Positions 42,683 to 52,900 are shown, counted from the stretch's first letter. The stretch: 64,000 nucleotides of DNA from an uncultured Lachnospiraceae bacterium (GCA_949948715.1 CATLGW010000004.1:1-64000); one strand, 5' to 3'. The notes: a model not told the origin generated them from the letters alone. Numbers and translations: made by a program.

Positions 42683-44098
42683 ATGAAAAAACTGGTGGAG
42701 ATTTTGATTACGCTTTGTACGCTGGCTGCGGGGATATACTTTCTGGTCAACGCAGGCCCTCCGTTTCTAAAAATTCTGGGCGGGGCAAGACCCCTGGGTC
42801 CCGGGGAGGATTTTTCCCAGGCGGAAGGGGAGTACATAAGCTATGAGGTGGCCTATCCTGTGGCTTCCCGGGTGGCGGAGGTCTATTCGGGGGATCAGGA
42901 CCGGGCCAGGACCCTGGGATTCGTGGTATATGACGAGGAGAGGCAGGCGTTTATTTATGTCATTGTCTCGGAGCAGAACAAGGGCGGGTTTGAGAATCTC
43001 ATGTGGAAGCTGCAACTGGCGGCGGAGATGAGGGAGAGCAGGGATATGATGCCCATTCCTGTGGCGGGCACTCTGGAGCCCATGGAGAAAACGTCGGTGG
43101 AGCAAATCTTTAAGGCCCTGGAGGACAGCAAGGTGATGGAGCTCTATTCCTCCTACGGCCAGGGTGTGAGCGGAGATATCTACTTTGGCGATGCCTACGG
43201 TCAGGTCATGGCGCAGATGGGCGAGGCCCTGGAGCAGGGGTGGAAGCAGACGGATTGGTACTATATCGAGGACGGCAGCGTGGAAGGCAGGGAGAACTAC
43301 CATATATGGACCGCTGTTTTTGCCGGAGTGTTCAGCCTTTTCCTCTTTCTCTGCCGCGTGTTCAATATGTTTGCCGGGGGTAAAAGCCCTGCAGGGGAGA
43401 AAGACTTCGGCTCCGGCAGCAGAATGGGGCAGCTTTTGAACGCCCAGAGGGGCTGGGTGGAGGAATGGTGCTCTTACGGCTGGGGTAGAAGCCGCCGCCT
43501 GGCCTATTTGTTTGGGGTGGGCTGTGTGGCGGCGCTGACGGCGGTGGGCCTGTTAGCCGGAGGAACCCTCCCGGATGTGCTGTCATTCCATGTGCCTTTG
43601 GGAGTGCTCATGGGCGAACTGGGCGGGATATTTTTCTGGAGTACCCAGAAGGTAAAGTTTAAGCCGGATTTGATTTTGGTAAATCTGGAGAAGCACATGA
43701 AAAAGGAGCTTCCATCTTCCGCAGATCAGGAGGCGCTGGCCGAGGATATTTTCGGTGCGGGCAGAGAATGGGTGTTTCAGGACCGGGGAAAGGACGATAT
43801 GTACTATGGCGTCGTGGGGAGCCGTTATTGGGTGGTGTTCTCCGGAAACGGCACGGTGTGCGTTATAGATTCCCCGCGTCTTAGAAGGATAGAGACGGAA
43901 AAGAGATCCGGTCAGATGCGGAGCGGGAATGTGAAGGTGAGATATGAATTCTACCTGGCTCAGTTTTATTACGAGAATGCTGTCCCGAAGAAAAGAAGCG
44001 ACAAATCCCTGTCCTTTCCCACGGCCAACGGCTTGGGCCAGTTTATGACGCTGGCGAGAAAGAGGGTGGGCGACGGAGTAGAGATCGTGTCAAAGTGA
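42683..44098 (+). CDS. Membrane protein of unknown function
   Basis: 471 residues, ATG behind aggaggg. TM1 is at the extreme N-terminus (VEILITLCTLAAGIYFLV). An extracytoplasmic region of about 180 residues follows (SYEVAYPVASRVAEVYSG ... QTDWYYIEDG), then TM2 near 213-235, TM3-4 near 275-320, and a soluble C-terminal part rich in charged residues. I do not recognise the family, though I have a loose memory of similar Lachnospiraceae DUF proteins. It is followed by the next membrane protein gene across a tandem structured element, which begins at its stop codon. Confidence 0.65.
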   Translation: MKKLVEILITLCTLAAGIYFLVNAGPPFLKILGGARPLGPGEDFSQAEGEYISYEVAYPVASRVAEVYSGDQDRARTLGFVVYDEERQAFIYVIVSEQNKGGFENLMWKLQLAAEMRESRDMMPIPVAGTLEPMEKTSVEQIFKALEDSKVMELYSSYGQGVSGDIYFGDAYGQVMAQMGEALEQGWKQTDWYYIEDGSVEGRENYHIWTAVFAGVFSLFLFLCRVFNMFAGGKSPAGEKDFGSGSRMGQLLNAQRGWVEEWCSYGWGRSRRLAYLFGVGCVAALTAVGLLAGGTLPDVLSFHVPLGVLMGELGGIFFWSTQKVKFKPDLILVNLEKHMKKELPSSADQEALAEDIFGAGREWVFQDRGKDDMYYGVVGSRYWVVFSGNGTVCVIDSPRLRRIETEKRSGQMRSGNVKVRYEFYLAQFYYENAVPKKRSDKSLSFPTANGLGQFMTLARKRVGDGVEIVSK

Positions 44099-44113
44099 GA
44101 TGCGGAACTAAAC
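44099..44113 (+). repeat. 3'-end remnant of the structured element
   Basis: gatgcggaactaaac directly after the stop TGA of the upstream gene equals the 3' tail of copies A and B. With the two full copies it forms a partial third unit, as expected for tandem duplication. Confidence 0.7.
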
Positions 44114-44220
44114 TGACAGCATCTGCCCGGACAGTGCCCAGAACACTGTCCGGCAAAGCCATACAGCCCGGACATTGATCTGCCAGAGACGGTGCTGGGA
44201 GGGCAGATGCGGAACTAAAC
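44114..44220 (+). repeat. Structured 5'-leader element, copy A (tandem unit 1)
   Basis: 107 bp, nearly identical to copy B (one base longer in the central loop). The core is 44119-44210: outer stem GCATCTGCCC/GGGCAGATGC (10 perfect pairs), second stem AGTGCC/GGTGCT with wobbles, central stem CACTGTCCGG/CCGGACATTG. It ends ggaactaaac and runs directly into copy B. Confidence 0.85.
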
Positions 44221-44340
44221 TGACAGCATCTGCCCGGACAGTGCCCAGAACACTGTCCGGCAAAGCCATACAGCCGGACATTGATCTGCCAGAGACGGTG
44301 CTGGGAGGGCAGATGCGGAACTAAAAAAGGAGAGAAAAAA
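44221..44340 (+). repeat. Structured 5'-leader element, copy B (tandem unit 2)
   Basis: Core 44226-44316 with the same stems as copy A. The tail ggaactaaaaaaggagagaaaaaa holds the Shine-Dalgarno and ends at the ATG of the next gene, 24 nt after the core. The tail differs from that of copy A exactly where a start codon follows. Confidence 0.85.
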
Positions 44341-44979
44341 ATGGTAAAAAAACTGACTTTTAAATCGTGGTTGAACTCGGGGCTTCTCATTCTTTTTTGT
44401 CTGATTCCCGGTACATGGGCTCTTTTGCGGTACGGCCCTCATGCCCTGGTGGCGCTTTCCGGAGGCGTGCCCTGGCTGAACGAGTCTATGGGCAATATCT
44501 ATGGAATGTCGGCGTTTGGCCTCCTTATGGTGATCATCGGCCTGTTTATTTTGGTAAAGCAGTTCACTTCCTCGGTGAGCAGGCTGGTGAAGCGCTATCT
44601 GACGGAGCACCCGGAGGTTACCATGGAACAGCTCGACAGTGAGTTTGCCGCTGCCCGGAAAATCGAAAATGTGTGGGTCGGCAGGAGGTGGACCTTCAGC
44701 CACCATCTGCGCTTTATTGTGGTGGATAATGAGAATATCGCCTGGGTCCACAGCAGAAGGGAGCGCAACAAAAACGGCACCAGCTATTATCTCTGTCTGG
44801 GAATGGCCGACGGAAAGACGGATGAGGTGAAGATGAGCCACGGAAGTCTCTCGGAGATCATGGAGCTCTATGAGAAGTATCCTCATATTGTGGTGGGGAA
44901 TAACCCGGAATACGAATATCAGTTCAAGCACGACAGGGAAGCTTTTCTGAATATGAAATACCGACAGGGAAAGGACTGA
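44341..44979 (+). CDS. Two-TM membrane protein of unknown function
   Basis: 212 residues from ATG 44341; the ORF track starts 20 codons earlier inside the structured element. TM1 is about 10-30 (SGLLILFCLIPGTWALL) and TM2 about 55-77 (MSAFGLLMVIIGLFILV). The remaining 135 residues are cytoplasmic, with VWVGRRWTFSHHLRFIVVDNENIAWVH and a KYPHIVVGNNPEY segment that looks like a PH-like beta fold. I cannot name the family. Translation must run through the tail of copy B of the structured element, which provides its ribosome binding site. Confidence 0.65.
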   Translation: MVKKLTFKSWLNSGLLILFCLIPGTWALLRYGPHALVALSGGVPWLNESMGNIYGMSAFGLLMVIIGLFILVKQFTSSVSRLVKRYLTEHPEVTMEQLDSEFAAARKIENVWVGRRWTFSHHLRFIVVDNENIAWVHSRRERNKNGTSYYLCLGMADGKTDEVKMSHGSLSEIMELYEKYPHIVVGNNPEYEYQFKHDREAFLNMKYRQGKD

Positions 44980-45210
44980 ATCTCAGCGTAAGCCCTTCCC
45001 CTGGGGGGGTGAAAGAGCAAACGGCATTAAAAGATCTCCCCTGCCATAGAGAAGGGGAGCGGTTGACCCGGAGGCGGATCCCGGAGGATTCGCATTTCGG
45101 GTTTCTTTCGTGTCCCTGTCCCCGATACGGCGCTCCAGGCTCACCGGCTGCGGCGCTTTCATAAGGACTGTGGCGGACAGGAAATTCAACGGAGTTTTTC
45201 CGAAAACGGG

Positions 45211-45239
45211 TTTACAGGTTTTTACCTAAGATGTATAAT
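45211..45239 (+). promoter_or_regulatory. Upstream promoter (P1) of the hybrid kinase gene
   Basis: TTTACA, 17 nt, TATAAT (perfect -10). Confidence 0.65.
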
Positions 45240-45243
45240 ACTC

Positions 45244-45272
45244 TTGTTTTTGTACACTTTGTGAAGTATAAT
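45244..45272 (+). promoter_or_regulatory. Downstream promoter (P2) of the hybrid kinase gene
   Basis: TTGTTT, 17 nt, TATAAT (perfect -10), 33 bp downstream of P1 and 70 nt before the start codon. Confidence 0.65.
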
Positions 45273-45342
45273 TCTTTCATATGGTTGTTGACGTACACGG
45301 CAGACAGCATTTCATTCATTGCAAGGATAAGGAGGATTCGGT

Positions 45343-48300
45343 ATGTACCATTGCCATATGCAATTCTATTTGCTGGGTTCGCAATGCGAAGTTTTTGATA
45401 TTGTTAAGGAGATGGCGCCTCTTGCGCATTTCACGCATGAATTCTTGGAAAGTGACAGGTTGGAGGAAGCATTGGCCGCCAAGGCGGACGTGATTTTGGC
45501 CAATCTGCAGGATGTGGATGCGGGGGCCGCGGTGCAGGCCCTGGTGTCAGCCAAGGACAGAGAGACGGAGCTGATACTTTTGTCGGACAAAAGCCAGGTC
45601 AGCCTTCTGGCCGACAGTCTGGCGGAGGTTAAGGATATATGGATCTGTCCCATGTCGGAGGAGGAAGCGCGCTTCCGCTTTCTGAGATGGCAGGAGAGCT
45701 GCAGACAGAGTAAGGATTTCTGGGAGACCAGCCATTTTTTTGAAGCCACCATCAACAATGTCCCCAACCTGATATGGTACAAGGACAAAAACGGAATCCA
45801 TGAGAAGGTCAACGACAGCTTCTGCAGGACGGTGAATAAGACTAAGGACCAGGTACAGGGCCGGGGGCATGCTTACATATGGGATGTGGAGCAGGATGAC
45901 CCTGCCTGCATCGAGTCGGAGCGGGAGGTCATGAGCACGGAAAAGACCTGCGTGTCGGAGGAGATCATCCAGACCGGAGCGGGGACCAGGACCCTTACCA
46001 CCTACAAGTCTCCCCTGTATGACCTGGACGGCAGCGTGATGGGAACGGTAGGCGTGGCCATTGACGTGACCCAGGAGCGGGCTTACGAGCAGGAGATCAT
46101 ACAGAAGAACCGGACCCTGGAGACGATTTTTACCACCATAGACTGCGGCGTTATTTGCCATACGGTGGACGGCTCAAGACTTTTAAGCATTAACAGGGCA
46201 GGGCTCAAGATTCTGGGCTATAACACCAGGGAGGAGCTGGAGAGGGAAGGCTTTGACATGGTGGCTCAGTCCATCGTGGAGGAAGATCGAGGAAGAATCA
46301 GAGAGGCCATCAAGAGACTGGAGAAGGAGGGGGACAGCGTCAGCCTGGAGTACCGCGTGCGTCACAGGGACGGAGAACTTCTGCACATTATGGGCAATGT
46401 AAAACTTCTGCAGGAGAATGGCCAGATGTTCTATCAGAGGTTTCTTCTCGACTGCACCGCTCAGAAGCTTCAGGAGAAGAAGAATGAGAGGCGCCAGATG
46501 GAGCTGATTCAGGCGCTGAGCATTGATTACAATATTGTATGCTATTTTGATCTGGACACCGGTGTGGGCACGCCCCTGCGCAGCGAGGAGGGCGAGCATG
46601 TTTTCGCGTTGGCCTCCAACGGCGCCATTTTCTTCCAGGAGAGCATGGAGCGCTATATACAGGAGTTTGTATTTGAGGAGGACCGGGAGATGGTGCGCCA
46701 GTCCGCCTCCCTGGAGTGTCTGAAGCGGGAGCTGGAGGAGAACAGTCTTCACTATGTGAATTACCGCGTTTCCATGAACGGCGAGACGCTTTATTTCCAA
46801 CTGAAAGCAGTCCGCACCGGAAATTGGGGACAGCATCACTATGCGGTTCTGGGTATCCGCAGCGTGGATGAGGAGACCCGCGCCGAGATGGAGAAGAAGA
46901 ATCTGCTGGAGACCGCGCTGATGCAGGCGAATCAGGCGAACAAGGCAAAAAGCATCTTCCTGTCCAATATGTCCCATGATATCAGGACTCCCATGAACGC
47001 CATCGTGGGCTTTACCGCTCTTGCTATCACACATATTGACTATAAGGAGCAAGTGGAGGAATATCTGAAAAAGATTATGTCCTCCGGCAATCATCTGCTG
47101 AGTTTGATCAATGACGTTTTGGATATGAGCAGGATCGAGAGCGGCAAAATGCATCTGGACGAGAAGCCCTGCCGTCTGCCGGATATCCTGCACGGGCTGC
47201 GCAATATTCTGCAGGCGGACATCCACGCCAAGCGCATGGAGCTCTATATCGACGCCGTGGATGTTACGGATGAGGATATTTACTGCGACAAGCTGCGTTT
47301 GAACCAGGTTCTTCTTAATCTGCTGAGCAATGCGGTGAAATACACGGGCGCCGGCGGGATTATCAGTATGCGGATCATTGAAAAGCCGGGAGCGCCCAAG
47401 GGGTACGCGAATTACGAATTTAATATCAAGGACAACGGCATCGGCATGAGCGAGGAATTCGTGGCCCATATCTTTGAGCCCTTTGAGAGAGAGCAGACCA
47501 GCACTGCCAGCGGTATACAGGGAACCGGGCTGGGAATGGCAATCACCAAGAATATCGTGGATATGATGAACGGCACCATCTCTGTGAAAAGCGAGCAGGG
47601 GGCGGGCACGGATGTGTCAGTCTGCTTTACCTTCCGTCTGCACTCCGATAAGAAGGAGGAGCAGGACATTCCGAAGCTGAAGAACTGCCGGGCTCTGGTG
47701 GTGGACGACGACTTTAATACCTGCGACAGCGTCAGCTATATGCTGGGACAGATCGGAATGCGGGCGGAATGGACATTGTCCGGAAAGGAAGCGCTTTTGC
47801 GCACCCGTCAGGCGGTCACCAGAGGCGATACCTACACCGTGTATGTAATCGACTGGATGCTGCCTGATATGAACGGCCTGGAGGTCACCCGCAGGATCCG
47901 CAAGGAGATGGGGGAGGATGTGCCCATTATTCTCCTGACGGCATACGACTGGATGGACATTGAGGAGGAGGCGAAGGAGGCCGGAGTCTCTGCCTTTTGC
48001 AGCAAGCCGATGTTCCTGTCGGAATTGAGAAGCTGTCTGAAAAACATTGTGGATGTGGAGGAGCGGGAGGAGACCCAGGGTGAGGGGGAGACGGTGAAGA
48101 GACGCACCGGGCGCATTCTGCTGGCTGAGGACAATGAGCTGAATCAGGAGATTGCCAGGGTGATCCTGGAGGATGCGGGATTCAGTGTGGAGATAGCCGG
48201 AAACGGTCAGATAGCGGTGGAGATGCTTAAGAATTCCGAGCCGGGGTATTATCAGCTTGTGTTGATGGATGTGCGTATGCCCATTATGAACGGCTATGAG

Positions 48301-48483
48301 GCCACCCAAACCATCCGTAAGCTGGAGGACTCCATGCTGGCCTCCATCCCCATACTGGCAATGACTGCCAATGCTTTCGAGGAGGATAAGCAGGAGGCCA
48401 TGGAGTGCGGAATGAACGGTCATCTGGCGAAGCCCATCGATGTGGAGGCTTTGTTTGCCGCTCTGGACAGGATATTGAAGTGA
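45343..48483 (+). CDS. Multi-PAS hybrid histidine kinase with two receiver domains
   Basis: 1046 residues, ATG behind aaggagg. There are no TM helices, so it is cytoplasmic. Order: a receiver-like N-terminal region without clear acidic residues (about 1-115); PAS (about 130-250, NVPNLIWYKDKNGIHEKVN); PAS (about 258-375); a further PAS-like region (to about 510); HisKA with FLSNMSHDIRTPMNAIVGF; HATPase_c with DNGIGM and GTGLGMAI; REC1 (about 770-890, VIDWMLPDMNG); REC2 (about 918-1040, LVLMDVRMPIMNG). No DNA-binding output is present, so phosphate probably moves to an external partner. Two good promoters precede it. Confidence 0.94.
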   Translation: MYHCHMQFYLLGSQCEVFDIVKEMAPLAHFTHEFLESDRLEEALAAKADVILANLQDVDAGAAVQALVSAKDRETELILLSDKSQVSLLADSLAEVKDIWICPMSEEEARFRFLRWQESCRQSKDFWETSHFFEATINNVPNLIWYKDKNGIHEKVNDSFCRTVNKTKDQVQGRGHAYIWDVEQDDPACIESEREVMSTEKTCVSEEIIQTGAGTRTLTTYKSPLYDLDGSVMGTVGVAIDVTQERAYEQEIIQKNRTLETIFTTIDCGVICHTVDGSRLLSINRAGLKILGYNTREELEREGFDMVAQSIVEEDRGRIREAIKRLEKEGDSVSLEYRVRHRDGELLHIMGNVKLLQENGQMFYQRFLLDCTAQKLQEKKNERRQMELIQALSIDYNIVCYFDLDTGVGTPLRSEEGEHVFALASNGAIFFQESMERYIQEFVFEEDREMVRQSASLECLKRELEENSLHYVNYRVSMNGETLYFQLKAVRTGNWGQHHYAVLGIRSVDEETRAEMEKKNLLETALMQANQANKAKSIFLSNMSHDIRTPMNAIVGFTALAITHIDYKEQVEEYLKKIMSSGNHLLSLINDVLDMSRIESGKMHLDEKPCRLPDILHGLRNILQADIHAKRMELYIDAVDVTDEDIYCDKLRLNQVLLNLLSNAVKYTGAGGIISMRIIEKPGAPKGYANYEFNIKDNGIGMSEEFVAHIFEPFEREQTSTASGIQGTGLGMAITKNIVDMMNGTISVKSEQGAGTDVSVCFTFRLHSDKKEEQDIPKLKNCRALVVDDDFNTCDSVSYMLGQIGMRAEWTLSGKEALLRTRQAVTRGDTYTVYVIDWMLPDMNGLEVTRRIRKEMGEDVPIILLTAYDWMDIEEEAKEAGVSAFCSKPMFLSELRSCLKNIVDVEEREETQGEGETVKRRTGRILLAEDNELNQEIARVILEDAGFSVEIAGNGQIAVEMLKNSEPGYYQLVLMDVRMPIMNGYEATQTIRKLEDSMLASIPILAMTANAFEEDKQEAMECGMNGHLAKPIDVEALFAALDRILK

Positions 48484-48485
48484 GG

Positions 48486-48508
48486 GGAAGGCGCTCAGAG
48501 CGTCTTCC
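48486..48508. terminator. Hairpin between the hybrid kinase and MATE genes
   Basis: GGAAGGCGCT/AGCGTCTTCC, 10 pairs with one wobble across a 3-nt loop, overlapping the last codons of the MATE gene. No T-run. A weak bidirectional terminator candidate. Confidence 0.35.
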
Positions 48509-49829
48509 GGAAGGATAGGGCATAGTAAAGGATGCCTGCAGAGTCGGCCAATACCCAGCCGATGGGAATGGCCCACCAGATTCCGTCCACACCGACCCCG
48601 GAAAGCGGTGACAGGGTGTAGGCCAGGACTACCCGGGTGCCCAGGGAGATCACGGTCAGTACCACGGACATGGAGGGTTTTCCCAGGGCTCTGTAGAGCC
48701 CGTACAACAAAAACAAGCATCCGATGCCCCAGTAAAAGGGGCCCACTGTCCGAAGGTATTTGACGCCTTCCGCTACAATGTGGGCCTCTTCCTCGTCTAT
48801 AAAAATGAGGGTAAGAGGTCTTGCCAGAAACCACAAAAGTGCGGAGGCAGCGGCGCAGTAGGAGAACACGGTCAGGACGGCGTAGCGGATGCCCCTTTTG
48901 ATCCTGACAGTCTGTCCGGCTCCCATATTCTGGGCAATAAAGGTGGAAAAGGCATTGGCGTACTCCTGAGCGGGCATATAGATAAAGGCCTCGATCTTAA
49001 CCGCCGCCGTGAAGGCGGCCATGACGGAGGTGCCGAAGCCGTTGATCAGTCCCTGTATCATCAGAATGCCCAGGTTCATCACGGACTGCTGCAGACAGGT
49101 CAGGACGGAGTAGCCTGCGATTTCCCGCAGACTGCTGCCGCGTAGTCTGAAGATGCGGAGGGCGTCCCGCAGAGCTCTGTTTTTGGCAAAAACATAGATT
49201 CCGATGCCTGCGCCGGACACATATTGAGCGATGACCGTGGCGACGGCGGCCCCGGAGGTTCCCATTCCCAGGTCGGCCACAAACCAGAGGTCCAGGGCGA
49301 TATTCAGCACCGTGGAGAGCCCCAGAAACAAAAGGGGGACCACGGAATTTCCCAGGGCCTTCAGATAGGAGCCAAAGAAGTTGTACAGGGCCACGGCCGG
49401 GATGCCCCAAAAGATCAAGGTGAGATACTCTCCCATAATTTCCCGGATTTCGGGGGGAATATTCATCCAGGTCATGATCGGCCCTATGCCCGAGAGAGAG
49501 AGGACTGTGAGCAGAGCCGCCACGGCGGCTGTCAGGAGAAGGGAGGCGCACAGGCTGTCCTTTAAGCGGTCATGGTCCTCCTGTCCGAAGCAGAGGGAGA
49601 ACACGGTGCCGCTGCCCATGCACAGCCCCAGGAGTATGGAGGTCAGAAAGGTCATAAGGGTGAAGGCGGAACCCACCGCCGCCAGAGCCCAGGGCCCCAG
49701 GAAATGTCCTACTACCCAGGTGTCCGCTATATTGTATCCCTGCTGCAGGATGTTGCCCAGGATCATAGGCAGGGCAAAATGGAATAAAGTTGAAAAAACA
49801 GAACCTTTGGTTAAATCTTTTTGATGCAT
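48495..49829 (-). CDS. MATE-family multidrug exporter
   Basis: 444 residues with 12 predicted TM helices in two halves. The opening LFHFALPMILGNILQQGYNIADTWVVGHFLG and GTSGAAVATVIAQYVSG are typical MATE motifs. It exports cationic compounds against Na+ or H+ entry at the cytoplasmic membrane. Start ATG behind acggagaaaaagcc. It is divergent from the helicase gene and convergent with the hybrid kinase gene. Confidence 0.93.
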   Translation of the reverse strand: MHQKDLTKGSVFSTLFHFALPMILGNILQQGYNIADTWVVGHFLGPWALAAVGSAFTLMTFLTSILLGLCMGSGTVFSLCFGQEDHDRLKDSLCASLLLTAAVAALLTVLSLSGIGPIMTWMNIPPEIREIMGEYLTLIFWGIPAVALYNFFGSYLKALGNSVVPLLFLGLSTVLNIALDLWFVADLGMGTSGAAVATVIAQYVSGAGIGIYVFAKNRALRDALRIFRLRGSSLREIAGYSVLTCLQQSVMNLGILMIQGLINGFGTSVMAAFTAAVKIEAFIYMPAQEYANAFSTFIAQNMGAGQTVRIKRGIRYAVLTVFSYCAAASALLWFLARPLTLIFIDEEEAHIVAEGVKYLRTVGPFYWGIGCLFLLYGLYRALGKPSMSVVLTVISLGTRVVLAYTLSPLSGVGVDGIWWAIPIGWVLADSAGILYYALSFRKTL

Positions 49830-49850
49830 GGCTTTTTCTCCGTAAGTAAT

Positions 49851-49878
49851 TTGTAAAGTAAAACATATGTCCTATTAT
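49851..49878 (+). promoter_or_regulatory. Promoter of the Lhr-like helicase gene
   Basis: TTGTAA, 16 nt, TATTAT. The same site read on the minus strand gives gcTATAAT, a -10 for the MATE gene, so the two divergent promoters overlap. Confidence 0.5.
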
Positions 49879-49918
49879 AGCACGGGCGCAGGCGCGAGAA
49901 AAGAGAGCGGACTAAAAT

Positions 49919-52900
49919 ATGGAAAGACGAGTAAAGGTATCCGAACAGAAGAAAACACTGGAGCTGTTTGAGAGGGAAACGGCCCGGTGGTTTGAGAAGG
50001 TGCTGGGAAGTCCCACCCCGGTGCAGGAAGCCGCCTGGCCGGCCATTGCTCAGGGAGGACATGTGCTGGTGTCCGCTCCCACCGGAACGGGGAAGACGTT
50101 GTCCGCCTTTCTGGTGTTTCTGGACCGCTTTAAAGAGCAGGCCCTGGCAGGGACGCTTCCGGGAAAGCTGCAGCTTATCTATGTGTCGCCCCTGAAATCT
50201 CTGGCCTCTGATATCCGTGAAAATCTAAAGAGACCCCTGGAGGGAATCGGCGGGGAGGAGCTTATCAGTGTGGCGGTCCGCACCGGGGACACGGATCAGC
50301 GGGAGAGGCAGCGTATGGTGAGAAAACCGCCCCATATCCTGATCACTACCCCGGAGTCTCTCTATCTGATGCTCACCGGGAAGGCGGGGCGCAATATGCT
50401 GTGCACGGCCCGGACCGTGATCGTGGACGAGCTTCACGCGCTGATCGACACCAAGCGTGGGGCTCATCTGATGCTGTCTCTGGCCCGGCTTGACATTCTC
50501 AGGGGGGAGCCGCTGCAGCGCATCGGACTTTCCGCCACCATCGCTCCCCTGGAGGAGGCCGCAAAATACCTGGCGCCGGAGCCTGTGAGGATTGTGGCTC
50601 CTCCCATGGAGAAAAAGGTGAGGCTTCAGGTGCTGGGTTCCTACGTGGAGTACGGAAAAAGGAGAAAGGATCCCGTCTGGCAGGAGCTCTCGGCGCTGGT
50701 TTATGAGCACTGCCAGGGGAAGCGCAGCGTCATCGCTTTTGTGGAGGGCAGGAGATATGCGGAGAAGCTGGCCTACTACGTGAATCTGCTGGGAGGGGAG
50801 GACTTCGCCCGGGTGCATCACGGGAGTCTGTCCCGGGAAAAGCGGCAGGAGACGGAAGAAGCGCTTAGGGAGGGGCGGCTTCGGCTGCTGTGCGCCACCT
50901 CCTCCATGGAGCTGGGAATCGACGTGGGGGAGATCGACCAGGTGCTGCAGGTGGGGTGCCCCAGAACCATATCCGGAACCATGCAGAGACTGGGGCGGGC
51001 GGGACATAACCCCTCCGGAGCCAGCGTAATGTATCTTTTTCCCAGGACGGCGGCGGAGAGCGTCCAGTGCGGCATGACCGCCCAGTTGGCAAGGGAGGGG
51101 ATGGTGGAGCGCATGAATCCCCCGGTGGGATGTCTGGACGTGCTGGCCCAGCATTTGGTCTCCTTGGCTGCTTTCGGCTCTTATCGGGTGGAGGATGTGA
51201 TGGAGATACTGCCCAGGGCCCTGCCCTTTGCCCGGCTCACAAGGGAGGATGTGGAATCGGTGCTTCGAATGCTTGCGGGGGACTATGAGCACGAGAGGGA
51301 GGTTCCTGCCCGTCCCCGGGTTCTGTATGACAGGATAAACGGGACTGTGGAGGGGGACGGCTACAGCAGGATGCTGGCGCTCTCCGGGGGAGGAACCATC
51401 CCCGACAAGGGACTGTATACCGTGCGGACGGAAGACGGGGTGAAGGTGGGGGAGGCGGATGAGGAGTTCGTCTATGAGACCCGGCTGGGCGACCGTTTTA
51501 TCCTGGGTGCCTTTGCCTGGCGGGTGGTGCATATCGGCCGGGATTTTGTGACGGTGACCCAGGCTCCTGCGGAAGGGGCCAGGCTTCCCTTCTGGAAGGG
51601 GGAGATCAAGGGAAGGGACAAGGAGACGGGAACCGCCTTCGGACGGATCCTGCGCTCTCTCGGGGAGGCCTCGGGGGGAGGCAGACTGCAGGAGGCTCTG
51701 GAGGAGCTGGGGCTGAATCAGGCGGCGGCCGTTCCGGCCGCGGAATATCTGATGAGACAGATTGCGGTCACGGGAGGGCTGCCGGATGACAGGACGATTT
51801 TGGCGGAGCATTTCAGGGACCAGTCGGGAAAGTGCCAGCTCATGTTCCATTCGGTATACGGCGGCCGTATCAACGGCCCGCTGTCGCTCTTAGCCGCCTG
51901 GAAGGCCGGGGAGGAGCTGGGAGAACATGTGGGAAGCGTGGATGAGGAGGACGGATTCCTGCTCTATTCCTACGGGGAGGGTGAACTGCCCCAGGGCCTG
52001 CTGCACCGGATTGCCCCGGAGTCTGTGGAGGCTGTTTTGTCCGTTCTTCTCCCGGGGACGCCCCTTTTCAACATGGCCTTTCGATACAACTGCGGCAGAG
52101 CCCTTATGACGGGGGTGCGGGGAGGAAAGAGGCAGCCGCTGTGGATGCAGAGGCTGCGCAGCGCGGAAATGCTGGAGCAGGTCATGGGGAGGGCGGAGCA
52201 TCCGCTGATCAGGGAGACTACCCGGGAATGCATGGAACAGCTCTGGGATGTGCAGGGACTTAAGGAGTTGCTTTTAGGGATCCGCCTGGGCCAAATCTCG
52301 GTGAGGGAGATATACACGGAGATTCCCTCCCCCATGTCCCTGCCGCTGCAATGGGCCCAGGAGGCGGGGGAGATGTACGATTACTGGCCCACCTTCCGGG
52401 GAATGCACGCCAAGGTGGAGGAGGCGCTGAAGGGGGAGAAAAATCAGATTACCCCGGGGGAGGCGGAGCTTGTGGAGGCACAGTCCAGGGAGAGGCTTCC
52501 GGAGGACGAAAGGCAGCTTCACTCCCTTCTCATGGCGGAGGGAGACCTGGCGGCGGGAGAGCTGGACATTCCTGTGGAATGGCTGGAGAATCTGGCGCAG
52601 GAGGGGAGGGCCGTCTATCTGGAGCAGGGACTGTGGATAGCGGCGGAGCAGGAGGAGGCCTACCGCGCGGCCTTTGGGGATCCTGGGGGCGGGGAGGCGC
52701 TGCGAATTCTGCGGCGTATGCTTCGCTTCCGGGGCGGCGCGGACGTCCGGCGGGCCGCTCTGCGGTACGGATGGACCCAGGAGGAAGCCCGCAGACTGTT
52801 GGAGAAGCTGTGCCGACAGAAAGAAGCGGCCGCCCATGGGGAGGGGGAGGAGACTGTCTATTACCATGGGAAGGTTTATGACAGGGCGAGGGCTAAGACC

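Larger units (their letters stand above)
44980..45342. other. 363-bp non-coding stretch before the hybrid kinase
   Basis: No credible gene; the 68-residue minus ORF has no start signal. The first half has CTCCCCT/AGGGGAG (45036-45042/45053-45059), a 7-bp stem without a T-run. The last 130 bp hold two promoters listed separately. Nothing else is recognised. Confidence 0.6.

Noticed and set aside
44983-45189. 68-residue minus ORF in the gap before the hybrid kinase
   Set aside because: No Shine-Dalgarno, no motif, and low-complexity composition; treated as non-coding.
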